64,000 nucleotides of DNA from Micromonospora sp. NBC_01813 (GTDB lineage: Bacteria > Actinomycetota > Actinomycetes > Mycobacteriales > Micromonosporaceae), in the NCBI RefSeq assembly GCF_035917335.1, contig NZ_CP109067.1, forward strand, positions 808,501-872,500, written 5' to 3'. The position numbers and the translations under genes are program-made. Below are positions 35,128-42,341 of this stretch, one piece after another; within the stretch, counting starts at the first letter, position 1; the number at the start of each line of letters is the position of its first letter. The notes below the pieces were generated by a model. That model was not told the DNA's origin, searched no databases, and saw nothing but the letters and a program-made list of their open reading frames with translations.

Positions 35128-35396
35128 ACCAGGTGCTCCTCGATCGGGATCGACTGCTCGCGGACCTGTCGGAAAATCCGACGGTACTCCGCCAACTCTT
35201 CCGGACGCTCCAGGTATCGAGCGCCCACATGGGACTCGACATAGGCAATGTCGGGGTCGTCGGGTCGGCGAAGTCCAGTACGGTGAAAGCGCCTGCGAAC
35301 GCGGCGTGGGCACCGGCAGACCAGGGCAGGACCCGGATCTCCACCTGTACCCGGGCCGCCCATGCTGGCCAGGTCTGCACGCTGCCCGGTCATCAT
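35124..35396 (-). pseudogene. Truncated, frameshifted XRE/DUF5753 regulator remnant
   Basis: About 90 codons matching the last third of the intact regulator at 36195-37022: 'QRADLASMG' aligns with QRAHLANVG, and 'DDPDIAYVESHVGARYLERP' is almost identical. Relative to the intact copy there is one extra base in the GGCGGCCCGGG stretch (about 35355) and one missing base near 35257, so about 33 codons between them, still readable as 'VEIRVLPWSAGAHAA' in another frame, are out of phase. The helix-turn-helix part is gone. It still overlaps its DUF397 partner by four bases. Confidence 0.8.
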
Positions 35397-35413
35397 TGTG
35401 GGAGGGGAGAGGC

Positions 35414-35749
35414 GTGCCTATCGTTGCGGCACTGATCGTAATTGCAGGGCTGGCCACAATTATTTGGATGGCCAACTGGCCCTTCGGTACACCGTGGGCA
35501 AAGGATCTAACAGACAAGGAGCGCCGTATTGCGGCTGAACACAATCGGCGACACCATCGCAGCGTGGCGCGCATCATTTTGCCGGTTCTTGCCTTCGGAT
35601 TTGCGGTCACATCGATCGATAGTTTCGCGGGCCCGAAGAGCAACCGGTCTGCGTCAATCGCCCTGGGCGTGTGTTCGATCGTGTGTGCAGGCGTGTTCGT
35701 TGCCCTGATCAAAGGGGACCGTGGGCGGCGCTCTTTGAAACGGCGATGA
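35414..35749 (+). CDS. Small two-helix membrane protein (copy 2 of tandem duplicate)
   Basis: A 111-residue paralogue of the protein at 34398-34730, sharing 'WMANWPFGTPWAKDLTDKER', 'AEHNRRHHRSVA' and a basic tail 'RGRRSLKRR', with divergent helices between. The GTG start follows a purine-rich GGAGGGGAGAGG site. The gene begins about 18 bp from the truncated end of the left XRE remnant, at the likely duplication junction. Function unknown; both copies remain open, which suggests selection. Confidence 0.6.
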   Translation: MPIVAALIVIAGLATIIWMANWPFGTPWAKDLTDKERRIAAEHNRRHHRSVARIILPVLAFGFAVTSIDSFAGPKSNRSASIALGVCSIVCAGVFVALIKGDRGRRSLKRR

Positions 35750-35953
35750 ACTCACACTCCGAACTGCGGTGGTGAACGTGACGGCCGGTCAGATGTGGAC
35801 CCTCCGGGAACAAGGTTGCGGGGGTACGCCTTCAGCCCGCTGAGTAAGGAGTCGTACGAGCAGCCTATCTACCGGAGCCGGGTGCCGAGTCGATCTGATG
35901 GCGGTCGGCCTCTGTAGCGCCCGTCCCGGACGAGCCCTTCGTGTGCACCGATT

Positions 35954-35985
35954 CCCTACCCCGCTCGGCGCCCGGCGGGGTAGGG
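35954..35985 (-). terminator. Terminator hairpin after the right DUF397 gene
   Basis: Perfect 11-bp inverted repeat CCCTACCCCGC / GCGGGGTAGGG with a 10-base loop, 18 bp beyond the stop codon of the DUF397 gene at 36004-36198. It differs in sequence from the hairpin after the left copy, so the duplicated segment ended between the gene and its terminator. Confidence 0.7.
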
Positions 35986-36003
35986 ATGCTGCGGTGGGTT
36001 GGG

Positions 36004-36198
36004 TCAGTGGGGGAGGGTGTGGGTCTGTAGGGCGGTGGTGAAGGTGCCCCACTGCTGCGTGGTGAAGGTGAGGGTGGGGCCGGTGCGGTCCTTGCTGTCG
36101 CGTACTTCGGCGCGGCCGGCGTGCCGGCGGGCCTCGACGCACTGACCGCCGTTGCCGCCGCTGCGGCTGGAGGTGAACCAGGGGATGTCGGGCTTCAT
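36004..36198 (-). CDS. DUF397 domain protein (right copy)
   Basis: A 64-residue DUF397 protein: 'WFTSSRSGGNGGQCVEARR', 'VRDSKDRTGPTLTFTTQQW'. It overlaps the stop of the intact XRE/DUF5753 regulator by four bases, the standard two-gene arrangement. It is near-identical to the left copy at 34933-35127. Its biochemical role is unknown. Confidence 0.88.
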   Translation of the reverse strand: MKPDIPWFTSSRSGGNGGQCVEARRHAGRAEVRDSKDRTGPTLTFTTQQWGTFTTALQTHTLPH

Positions 36199-37022
36199 GC
36201 CAGGTGCTCCTCGATCGGGATCGACTGCTCGCGGATCTCTCGAAAGATTCGACGGTACTCGGCCAACTCTTCCGGACGCTCCAGGTAGCGGGAGCCGAGA
36301 TGGGTTTCCACGTAGGCGATGTCGGGGTCATCGGGGTCGGCGAAGTCGAGCAGGGTGAACGGGCTGACCATTGCGGCGTGGGCACCGGCAGACCAGGGCA
36401 GGACCCGGATCTCCACCCGTACCCGTCGACCGACGTTGGCCAGGTGGGCGCGTTGCTCGGCCATCACGGCTGGGCCGCCGACCTCGCGAGCCAGCGCGCC
36501 GGCTCCGAAGACCGCGACGATCCGGGCCGGCTCCGCCCGGTCGTAGTAGGAGATCTGTCGATCCAGCCGCAGCGACACGAGTCGCTCGATCTGCTGCTCG
36601 GACGCCTGCCGGTCGGCGGCGCGGAACACCGCGCGCATGTAGTCCGGCGTCTGCAACAGACCATGGACCAACTCCGGATCGTAAAGCTGGATCTCGGTTG
36701 CGGCGGCTTCGAGTCCGACGTACAAACGGAACCAGTCCGGTACGGCGTCGCCGTGTGACTCCCACCAGCCGTGCTCGTCGCAGGCGCCGGCGAGCCGGGT
36801 CAGCGCGTCTGTCGTCTCCGGATCGGCACCGTAGAACCAGCACAGACCTCGGACCGTGTTCATCTTGACCGGAAACTTGCCGTTCTCGATGCGCCACAAC
36901 GTCGTACGCGAGCAGACCTTCGCCCGCTCCACCTCATGCTCGGTGCGGGACGCCTCCTCGCGCAGTCGGCGTAGTCGCCGCCCCAGCTGACGGCGCACCA
37001 CCGTCGGTCCGGTCACCGGCAT
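36195..37022 (-). CDS. XRE family regulator with DUF5753 domain
   Basis: A 275-residue regulator with an N-terminal helix-turn-helix (about residues 12-66, 'LRRLREEASRTEHEVERAKV') and a C-terminal DUF5753 domain (about 85-265, with 'IQLYDPELVHGLLQTPDYMRAV' and 'EIRVLPWSAGAHAAM'). Such proteins pair with DUF397 proteins, here the next gene. A perfect GTTTCA-AAA-TGAAAC palindrome 46 bp upstream of the start is a candidate autoregulatory site. This is the complete counterpart of the remnant at 35124-35396. Confidence 0.9.
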   Translation of the reverse strand: MPVTGPTVVRRQLGRRLRRLREEASRTEHEVERAKVCSRTTLWRIENGKFPVKMNTVRGLCWFYGADPETTDALTRLAGACDEHGWWESHGDAVPDWFRLYVGLEAAATEIQLYDPELVHGLLQTPDYMRAVFRAADRQASEQQIERLVSLRLDRQISYYDRAEPARIVAVFGAGALAREVGGPAVMAEQRAHLANVGRRVRVEIRVLPWSAGAHAAMVSPFTLLDFADPDDPDIAYVETHLGSRYLERPEELAEYRRIFREIREQSIPIEEHLA

Positions 37023-37365
37023 CGCTTCACCTCTCTCTCGCCCGACATAACTTCTACCCGCGCCACTGTTTCAAAATGAAACATCCAGTCGGGCCAGTCG
37101 CCGAAATGGCACGTCAGACCCATGACTGATCGGCGTCTACGAGTGATTCTGCCGTACGAGCGCCGAGATTTTGGTCCGCCACCAGGGCGAGATCGACGCG
37201 GGTCGCGAGAAAGTTGATCGATGCTCGGCCCTCATCGGGGCTCGGTTTCCAGGAGGGCACACGTAGGCTGCGATCAGTGGTCGCGGACCCCATCGGAGCG
37301 GATCTTCATCGATGCGTTGACCAGCGGGTCGGCGATGGAAGGTAGGGCGACCGGAAGGCGACAAG
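37023..37365. other. Non-coding divergent region between XRE regulator and HIT gene
   Basis: 343 bp between divergent genes. It contains the GTTTCAAAATGAAAC palindrome near the regulator and otherwise no convincing gene. A 75-codon minus-strand frame (37137-37364) lacks a ribosome site and shows no family-like sequence. The promoter of the HIT gene must lie in the right part, but no clear -35/-10 pair was recognised. Confidence 0.5.
37068..37082. promoter_or_regulatory. Palindrome upstream of XRE/DUF397 module
   Basis: GTTTCAAAATGAAAC is a perfect inverted repeat (6-bp arms, 3-bp centre), AT-rich in a GC-rich genome, 46 bp upstream of the start of the XRE regulator. The position and symmetry fit an operator for autoregulation by the helix-turn-helix protein. 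No second copy was found near the other XRE gene at 42926. Confidence 0.5.
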
Positions 37366-37821
37366 ATGGATCTTCATGAGGATTTGTCGGTGGACTGCCT
37401 GTTCTGCCGGCGTGATGATGAGCAGCTCAACCGCATCTCACATCAGAACTCGACCTGCTTCGCCCGGCTGGACAACTTCCCGGCGGCGGAGGGGCACACC
37501 GAGATCGTGCCGAAGCGTCATGTGGAGTCGTTCTTCGACCTGACCCCGCAGGAAGTGCTGGACGCGTACGAGCTGATCTTGACGGTGCGCAACGACCTGG
37601 GTGAGAGCCTGGGGCCGGATGGGTTCACGATCGGGGTCAACGAAGGTCGCGCGGCCGGACGCAGCATCGACCACCTACACATTCATGTGATCCCGCGCAG
37701 GTTCGGCGACGTCGAGGACCCGGCCGGCGGCATCCGACAGATCCTGCCCAACTGCGATCCGCAGACCTGGATGGCCGCCACGGCGCAAGCGCTCGACAAG
37801 TCCGATCCGCTGCTGCGCTGA
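37366..37821 (+). CDS. HIT family hydrolase
   Basis: A 151-residue histidine triad protein. The catalytic motif is 'HLHIHVIPRR' near residues 105-113 and a zinc-type C-x2-C is at Cys11/Cys14 ('DCLFCRRDD'). 'RLDNFPAAEGHTEIVPKRHV' is typical of HIT proteins that hydrolyse nucleotide phosphoramidates or dinucleoside polyphosphates. It lies in the same neighbourhood as a second, divergent HIT-like gene (38745-39488). The ATG is supported by the conserved start of the fold. Confidence 0.9.
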   Translation: MDLHEDLSVDCLFCRRDDEQLNRISHQNSTCFARLDNFPAAEGHTEIVPKRHVESFFDLTPQEVLDAYELILTVRNDLGESLGPDGFTIGVNEGRAAGRSIDHLHIHVIPRRFGDVEDPAGGIRQILPNCDPQTWMAATAQALDKSDPLLR

Positions 37822-37859
37822 CCACGCGTATGCCTGGTCCGGATCAGAGTCGAGTCGGG

Positions 37860-38624
37860 TCAAACGTAGGCCAGGCCGTCGTCGCCGAGCAGGACGCAGA
37901 GCGAGTTGATCTCGTGCCACAGGTCGTCGCCGACGAGGGTGGCGTAGCCACGGCTGCTGTCCACGCTGACGCAGCCGACGAACTCGCCCTCGCCGTCGCG
38001 GACCGGGCTGGCGAACACGGCGCCCCGGTGGCGCACCCGGAGAAACTCCGGCCAGGTCAGGTTCATGACCGTGTCGCCACCGTGCGACGCGATGTGCGCT
38101 TCGTACGCGGCCTGGGTGGTCAGCTTCGCGGCGAGTGCCTCGACGTCGACCGCGACCTCCTCGTTGCGTTTCCAGCAGAGCCCGACGACGCCGACCCCGC
38201 AGCCGGGTGCGAACGCCCGGGTGGTCGGCGTGCTGCCCAGTCGGTACGTGGCCACTCGGACCAGCCGGCGGTGCGGGCGGCGTAGCGACCAGGCGACCCG
38301 CCACACGTGCAGGCCGAGATCGGCGGCGGGCGGTGGTGGGTCCACTCGGGCGGCGATGGTGAGCAGCCGGCCGAGGTGGTGCAGGATCTGGTGGCGTATC
38401 GCGGTGCGGCGGGCCACCTGGGAACGTTCCGCCCAGACCTGGGCCGGGGTGAGCGCACCGAACGTCGCGATGGCCGCGACGGCGATGCCGACAATGTGGC
38501 CGCGACCGCCCGCGACGCCGTCCCAGAACAACGCCGACGGCACCGAATTCTGCTCTGCAACCAGTACGCATGTTGCAGTAAGCATGATCGTGCGATCAAG
38601 GACCTTTGCCGTGAGCGGCCGCAT
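37860..38624 (-). CDS. Hypothetical protein with possible GAF-like C-terminal domain
   Basis: A 254-residue protein. The first 65 residues contain a hydrophobic stretch ('GHIVGIAVAAIATFGALTP') that may be a membrane helix. The C-terminal half ('GVGVVGLCWKRNEEVAVDVE' to 'FVGCVSVDSSRGYATL') has the pattern of a GAF-type sensor fold with the sequence order G-x-G-x-x-G near its start. It is divergent from the HIT-kinase-ThiL-methyltransferase operon across a 120-bp region with shared palindromes, so it may be a sensor or regulator of that operon; this is inference. Confidence 0.55.
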   Translation of the reverse strand: MRPLTAKVLDRTIMLTATCVLVAEQNSVPSALFWDGVAGGRGHIVGIAVAAIATFGALTPAQVWAERSQVARRTAIRHQILHHLGRLLTIAARVDPPPPAADLGLHVWRVAWSLRRPHRRLVRVATYRLGSTPTTRAFAPGCGVGVVGLCWKRNEEVAVDVEALAAKLTTQAAYEAHIASHGGDTVMNLTWPEFLRVRHRGAVFASPVRDGEGEFVGCVSVDSSRGYATLVGDDLWHEINSLCVLLGDDGLAYV

Positions 38625-38630
38625 ATCTCA

Positions 38631-38709
38631 ACGGTAAGCGATACCGTCATACCCGCGATGTCGATCAATTCGTCGCACGGTGACGTTCGTCGAATGTCTG
38701 TTACCGTAA
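38631..38709. promoter_or_regulatory. Divergent promoter region with related palindromes
   Basis: Between the divergent genes at 38624 and 38745 lie ACGGTA-AGCGA-TACCGT (38631-38647, perfect 6-bp arms) and TTACCGTAA (38701-38709). Both contain the element TTACCGT/ACGGTAA. A TAGCGT hexamer (38729-38734) could be the -10 box of the rightward operon. The two sites, one near each start, suggest joint control of both directions. Confidence 0.5.
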
Positions 38710-38744
38710 GGGCCTGCGCTTCACCGTCTAGCGTGGAGGTCGGC

Positions 38745-39488
38745 ATGACCGGGGCGGCGGCATACGAGGCATCGGCGTGCGATGGCGACGAGTTGTGCGA
38801 CGAGCTGCGCCCAGGTGACGCGGACACCTTCGCCGCCGTCTACCACGGCGATCCACCGAGCCGGACGATCGCGTCCATGCCGGGTCTCCGGCTCGTCGCC
38901 GACCTGTCACCGCTGGCCGTGGGGCATCTGCTCCTACTACCGGAGCGGCACCACCTCAGCTTCGGCCACCTTGATGCCGAGCGGATCGGCCAGGTCCGGG
39001 ACGTCGTCGGGCGGCTTAGGCCGCGTTATGTCGCTACCTTCGGCCAGATGGCCATCATGGAGCATGGATCTTCCACGACTACTCCTTCGGGATGTATCAC
39101 CCACGCCCACTGGCATATTCTTCCGGTCAATGGATCACGGCTGGCGGAAATGATCGCCTGCGACGGGCTGTCGGCCATCCGACTGCCCGATTTCACCGCG
39201 CTACGGCGCTTCGCCGAGACCGACCGACCCTACTTCTACTGCACCGACGGCGACGACCATGTCGCATTCGACGCGCAGCGTCGCATCCGGCCCCAGTATC
39301 TGCGTTCGGTGGCCGGCGCGCTGCTCGGCATCGCGGAACCCGAGTGGGACTGGTCGTTGGTGGTCCGCAGGCACCTGCTGCGGGCAACGATGATCGCCAC
39401 TGCCGGCTGGCACGAACAACTCACCGGCCCCGCCGACCGAAGCGCCGCCGCCGTGCCCCTCGGTGCGCGCGTCCGTGACCTACGGTGA
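38745..39488 (+). CDS. HIT-like protein, first gene of an uncharacterised operon
   Basis: A 247-residue protein with a histidine triad-like motif 'THAHWHILPV' (HxHxH) preceded by 'FGQMAIMEHGSST', the FGxxxxxEHG pattern seen in HIT proteins. The N-terminal 'LSPLAVGHLLLLPERHHLSF' also fits the HIT fold. The C-terminal 90 residues are unassigned. HIT proteins hydrolyse or transfer nucleotidyl groups. GGAGG (38735-38739) lies 5 bp upstream of the ATG. Its stop overlaps the next start, so it is coupled to the kinase-like gene. Confidence 0.7.
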   Translation: MTGAAAYEASACDGDELCDELRPGDADTFAAVYHGDPPSRTIASMPGLRLVADLSPLAVGHLLLLPERHHLSFGHLDAERIGQVRDVVGRLRPRYVATFGQMAIMEHGSSTTTPSGCITHAHWHILPVNGSRLAEMIACDGLSAIRLPDFTALRRFAETDRPYFYCTDGDDHVAFDAQRRIRPQYLRSVAGALLGIAEPEWDWSLVVRRHLLRATMIATAGWHEQLTGPADRSAAAVPLGARVRDLR

Positions 39489-40171
39489 TGACAACCCCGC
39501 TTTGGCAGAAGGCCACATCTGCGATGCGTCACGAACTTGCGATCTCGGTTGACGGCCCTACCGCCAGCGGCAAGACAAGCCTCGCGTACGCGCTCGCGGG
39601 GCGGCTGGACATGCGCGTACTCGACACCGGGCTGACCTACCGGGCCGTCGCCTACGCCGCCTCGCGTGGGCCGGTGTCACCCGGCCGGCAACTGTTCGAG
39701 GTGCTGCGCCACGAGCCAGCCATGCCGGGGACGCGACCGCACGGGCCCACAGTCGTTTACCACCGGGAGAACATCACCGACGATCTCTGGTCACCGGAAG
39801 TGGAACAGCACCTCCGGGCTGTGTCGGCCAACCCGGCATGGCGCCATGAGATCACTGAGTACCACCGCACCATCGTCGACCGTCACGAGCGGATGATCGC
39901 GGTCGGACGCGACTGCGCCACGACGATCCTGACGGACGCCGACTGCCACATCTTCCTCACCGCCGCCGACGCCATCCGGCGGGAACGCCGCCGCGCCCAG
40001 CACCGGGCGCAACCGGAACGCGCCGTCAACGTCGGGCCGCCCACCCGGCTCGACGACACCATCCGCGAGCACATTGCCCGCCAGTCACACGGCCTCGTAC
40101 TGGACACCACGTTCCTGCCGGCAGTCGCCGTGCTGCGGGCAGTCGTTCACCATCTGGGAGCGCCCCGATGA
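39488..40171 (+). CDS. P-loop kinase, cytidylate kinase-like
   Basis: A 227-residue P-loop protein with Walker A 'GPTASGKTSLAYALAGRL' near residue 25 and 'VLDTGLTYRAVAYAA', which closely follows the '(D)TGAMYRA' motif of (d)CMP kinases. A basic lid-like region 'DAIRRERRRAQHRAQPERAV' comes near residue 165. A housekeeping cmk is normally next to der in actinomycetes, so this copy is probably specialised. It overlaps the HIT-like stop by one base and the ThiL-like start by four. The phosphate acceptor is unknown. Confidence 0.75.
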   Translation: MTTPLWQKATSAMRHELAISVDGPTASGKTSLAYALAGRLDMRVLDTGLTYRAVAYAASRGPVSPGRQLFEVLRHEPAMPGTRPHGPTVVYHRENITDDLWSPEVEQHLRAVSANPAWRHEITEYHRTIVDRHERMIAVGRDCATTILTDADCHIFLTAADAIRRERRRAQHRAQPERAVNVGPPTRLDDTIREHIARQSHGLVLDTTFLPAVAVLRAVVHHLGAPR

Positions 40172-41289
40172 CCTCGCACGCCAGCTTCTCCGATGAACCG
40201 ACCCGGGTCGCCGCGCTCGTCGGCGCCTTCCTTACCGGACAGTCCGGCTCGATACTCGGCGACGGCCATGGCCCGCACGCCACCTTGCGCGCCGGGGCCG
40301 ACGCACGCGACGACTGCGCCGTCTACGACCTTGACGGGCCGGTCACCCTCGTCGTCGGGTCCGATTACGTACGCGGCCCCAAGTTCGCCCTCTACGAGCA
40401 CGGCCTGCTCACCAACTTTGACATCGGCTACTACCTGGTGGCCGCAAACGTCAGCGACATCGCCGCGATGGGCGCCGCACCCATCGGCGTACTCACCGTC
40501 GTGCGCTACCCCAACGACCTCGACGACACCGGGTTCCTCGACGTCATGGCCGGCATCCACCAGGCCTGCACCGACTTCGGCACCCTCAACGTGGGCGGAG
40601 ACATCGGCAACGCCGAACGCATCGTGCTCTCCGCGTCCGCGATCGGCATCTGCCGTACCGGCAGCGCTCTGACCCGCCGCGGCGCGCGACCCGGCGACCA
40701 CCTCTGCGTCACCGGCCCCTGCGGCGTCCTCGGCGCCGCCGTCGCCTACTTCCCGAAGCGTGCCGTCAACGGCTGGGCCCTGCCCGACAGCATCGAATCC
40801 GACCTGCTGACCGGTTGGCGTCGGCCCCGCGCCCGGGTCGCCGAAGGCCGGCTGCTGTCCACCGGCCGCTACGCCACCGCCTGCCAGGACACCTCCGACG
40901 GCCTGCGCGCCACCATCGAACAACTCGCCACCGCCAGCGGTGTCGGCTTCACCGTCACCGCCGACGACATCGCCGTCCACCCGGCCGTCAGCGCGGTCGC
41001 CAAGCTCACCGGCACCGACGATCTCACCCTGGCCATGAGCGCCTCAGCCGACTTCCAGCTCGCTTTCACCGTCCCCGACGATCGCCTCGACGACTGCCGC
41101 GACGCCTTCGACCGCAGCGGCCTTACCTTCGACGTGATCGGCTGCGCCACCCCACCCGAAGAGGGCGTCACCCTCCTCACCCGCGACGGCAGCAGAGCCG
41201 ACCTGCCCGGCGTCGCCTGGAAACACCAGAGCACCGACATCAGCACCCTCGTCACCGGCGGCAGCGCCCCCGGCACCCCGACGCGGTGA
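40168..41289 (+). CDS. AIR synthase/ThiL-related ATP-dependent enzyme
   Basis: A 373-residue member of the PurM/ThiL/SelD/HypE superfamily. 'GADARDDCAVYDLDGPVTLV', 'NFDIGYYLVAANVSDIAAMG' and 'CQDTSDGLRATIEQLATASG' are the characteristic ATP and metal-binding segments, most similar to thiamine-monophosphate kinase. There are no thiamine genes around, and the gene sits third in a coupled operon with HIT-like, kinase and methyltransferase genes. A different phosphorylation or dehydration reaction is therefore likely. It overlaps both neighbours by four bases. Confidence 0.78.
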   Translation: MTSHASFSDEPTRVAALVGAFLTGQSGSILGDGHGPHATLRAGADARDDCAVYDLDGPVTLVVGSDYVRGPKFALYEHGLLTNFDIGYYLVAANVSDIAAMGAAPIGVLTVVRYPNDLDDTGFLDVMAGIHQACTDFGTLNVGGDIGNAERIVLSASAIGICRTGSALTRRGARPGDHLCVTGPCGVLGAAVAYFPKRAVNGWALPDSIESDLLTGWRRPRARVAEGRLLSTGRYATACQDTSDGLRATIEQLATASGVGFTVTADDIAVHPAVSAVAKLTGTDDLTLAMSASADFQLAFTVPDDRLDDCRDAFDRSGLTFDVIGCATPPEEGVTLLTRDGSRADLPGVAWKHQSTDISTLVTGGSAPGTPTR

Positions 41290-41918
41290 CTGCCGTGGCA
41301 GCCGGTTGGCCCGGCACCGCCCAGGTACGCCGCTCCTACGCCGCCCTGGTCGAGCACTACACGGCGATGACGGCCGACTACGGTCGGTTCCCTGGGCTGC
41401 GACAGGAGTTGATGGCCTTCCTCGCCGAACTGGTGCCGGGGCCGGTGCTCGACCTGGGCTGCGGTGCGGGTCGCGACGCCGACCTGGCCGCTGCATCCGG
41501 TCGGACCGTCGTCCTCGCCGATGTCACCCCGGAACTGCTGCGCGCTACGACGGCCCGTATCGCCGTCGACGCAGCGGTCTGCTGCGACGCGCTCGCACTG
41601 CCGCTTCGCGCCGACGCTTTCGCCGGTGTCATCGCCAGCGGTGTCCTGCTGCACCTGCCCCGGCAGTACACGGTCACCGCGCTGGACAACATCCGTCGGG
41701 TCCTGATGCCCGGCGGCAAGGCGCTGATCAGCATGAAGCACGGGAGCCGCGACGGGTGGCGCAGCACCGACGACTTCCCGGCCCCACGCTGGTTCAGCTA
41801 CTACGAGCCGGAGGAGTTCGCCGTCCTCTGTCGCAAGGTGGGGCTGCGCGTCGCGCAACTGGACGTCAGCAGCCGCAAGGACTGGTTCACCGCCACCACC
41901 GAACGCCTCGAGCTGTAG
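41286..41918 (+). CDS. Class I SAM-dependent methyltransferase
   Basis: A 210-residue methyltransferase with motif I 'VLDLGCGAGRDADLAAASG' near residue 55, an acidic residue ending strand 2 ('VVLADVTPE'), and 'GVLLHLPRQYTVTALDNIRRVLMPGGKALISMKHG' for the later strands. It starts at GTG 41286, overlapping the ThiL-like stop, and is the last gene of the operon. A small-molecule substrate is likely from its size. The operon ends here; the next genes are on the other strand. Confidence 0.85.
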   Translation: MTAVAAGWPGTAQVRRSYAALVEHYTAMTADYGRFPGLRQELMAFLAELVPGPVLDLGCGAGRDADLAAASGRTVVLADVTPELLRATTARIAVDAAVCCDALALPLRADAFAGVIASGVLLHLPRQYTVTALDNIRRVLMPGGKALISMKHGSRDGWRSTDDFPAPRWFSYYEPEEFAVLCRKVGLRVAQLDVSSRKDWFTATTERLEL

Positions 41919-42068
41919 TTTCCGGGCCGACGACAATCCGGCTGACGAGTTCCGGGACCTCGACGTCTGTTTTCGTCGGGCAAAAGTGCGCGGCACGCAA
42001 GTTTGCAGGTATTGCGGAGCTATCGGGCGCCCGCCTCCCTGCCTGGTCAGCTTCGTCGTCGCAGCGAG

Positions 42069-42341
42069 TCAGATTGGGGGGTCGACTCCGTTGACGGGTC
42101 GGTGGTGGGTTTCGCGGACGCCGGGCCGGGTCAGCGCGCTCTTGTAGACGGCGATGGACACCATCCGCCCGTCGCGGCCGGCACCGGTCACGGTCGCCAG
42201 GATGCCGATGACGGGGGAGTTCGGGTCGTCGTGCCCGTACCGGATGCCGGAGACGCGGACCCGCATGGCGCGGTCGCCGTACACCCAGTCGGCTTTTCCG
42301 AGGTGCAGGTTGTCGCCGACCCGCAGCAGTTCCTCAAGCAC
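42069..42341 (-). CDS. Hypothetical protein
   Basis: A 90-residue protein, probably a small beta-rich fold ('NLHLGKADWVYGDRAMRVRV', 'SPVIGILATVTGAGRDGRMV'). The GTG start lies inside the end of the upstream minus-strand gene (8-bp overlap), so translation is probably coupled. It is not assignable to a family. Together with its neighbour it lies divergent from an XRE-DUF397 pair, a common genomic setting for small accessory genes in this family of bacteria. Confidence 0.55.
   Translation of the reverse strand: MLEELLRVGDNLHLGKADWVYGDRAMRVRVSGIRYGHDDPNSPVIGILATVTGAGRDGRMVSIAVYKSALTRPGVRETHHRPVNGVDPPI

Larger units (their letters stand above)
34398..37022. repeat. Tandem segmental duplication (membrane gene + DUF397/XRE module)
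   Basis: Two units in the same order: small membrane gene, DUF397 gene and XRE regulator end. The membrane genes are 1,016 bp apart and the DUF397/XRE parts 1,071 bp apart. The DUF397 regions (about 34930-35260 and 36001-36330) are almost identical at the base level, while the membrane genes have diverged more. The left unit holds only the 3' end of the regulator, broken where the right copy of the membrane gene begins (about 35396), so the duplication junction probably truncated it. Confidence 0.75.

Noticed and set aside
37137-37364. 75-codon minus-strand frame before the HIT gene
   Set aside because: No ribosome site and no recognisable sequence; it lies in the probable promoter region.
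40168-41289. Straight assignment as thiamine-monophosphate kinase
   Set aside because: The fold matches, but there is no thiamine context and the gene is locked into an operon with unrelated enzymes, so the specific name was not given.
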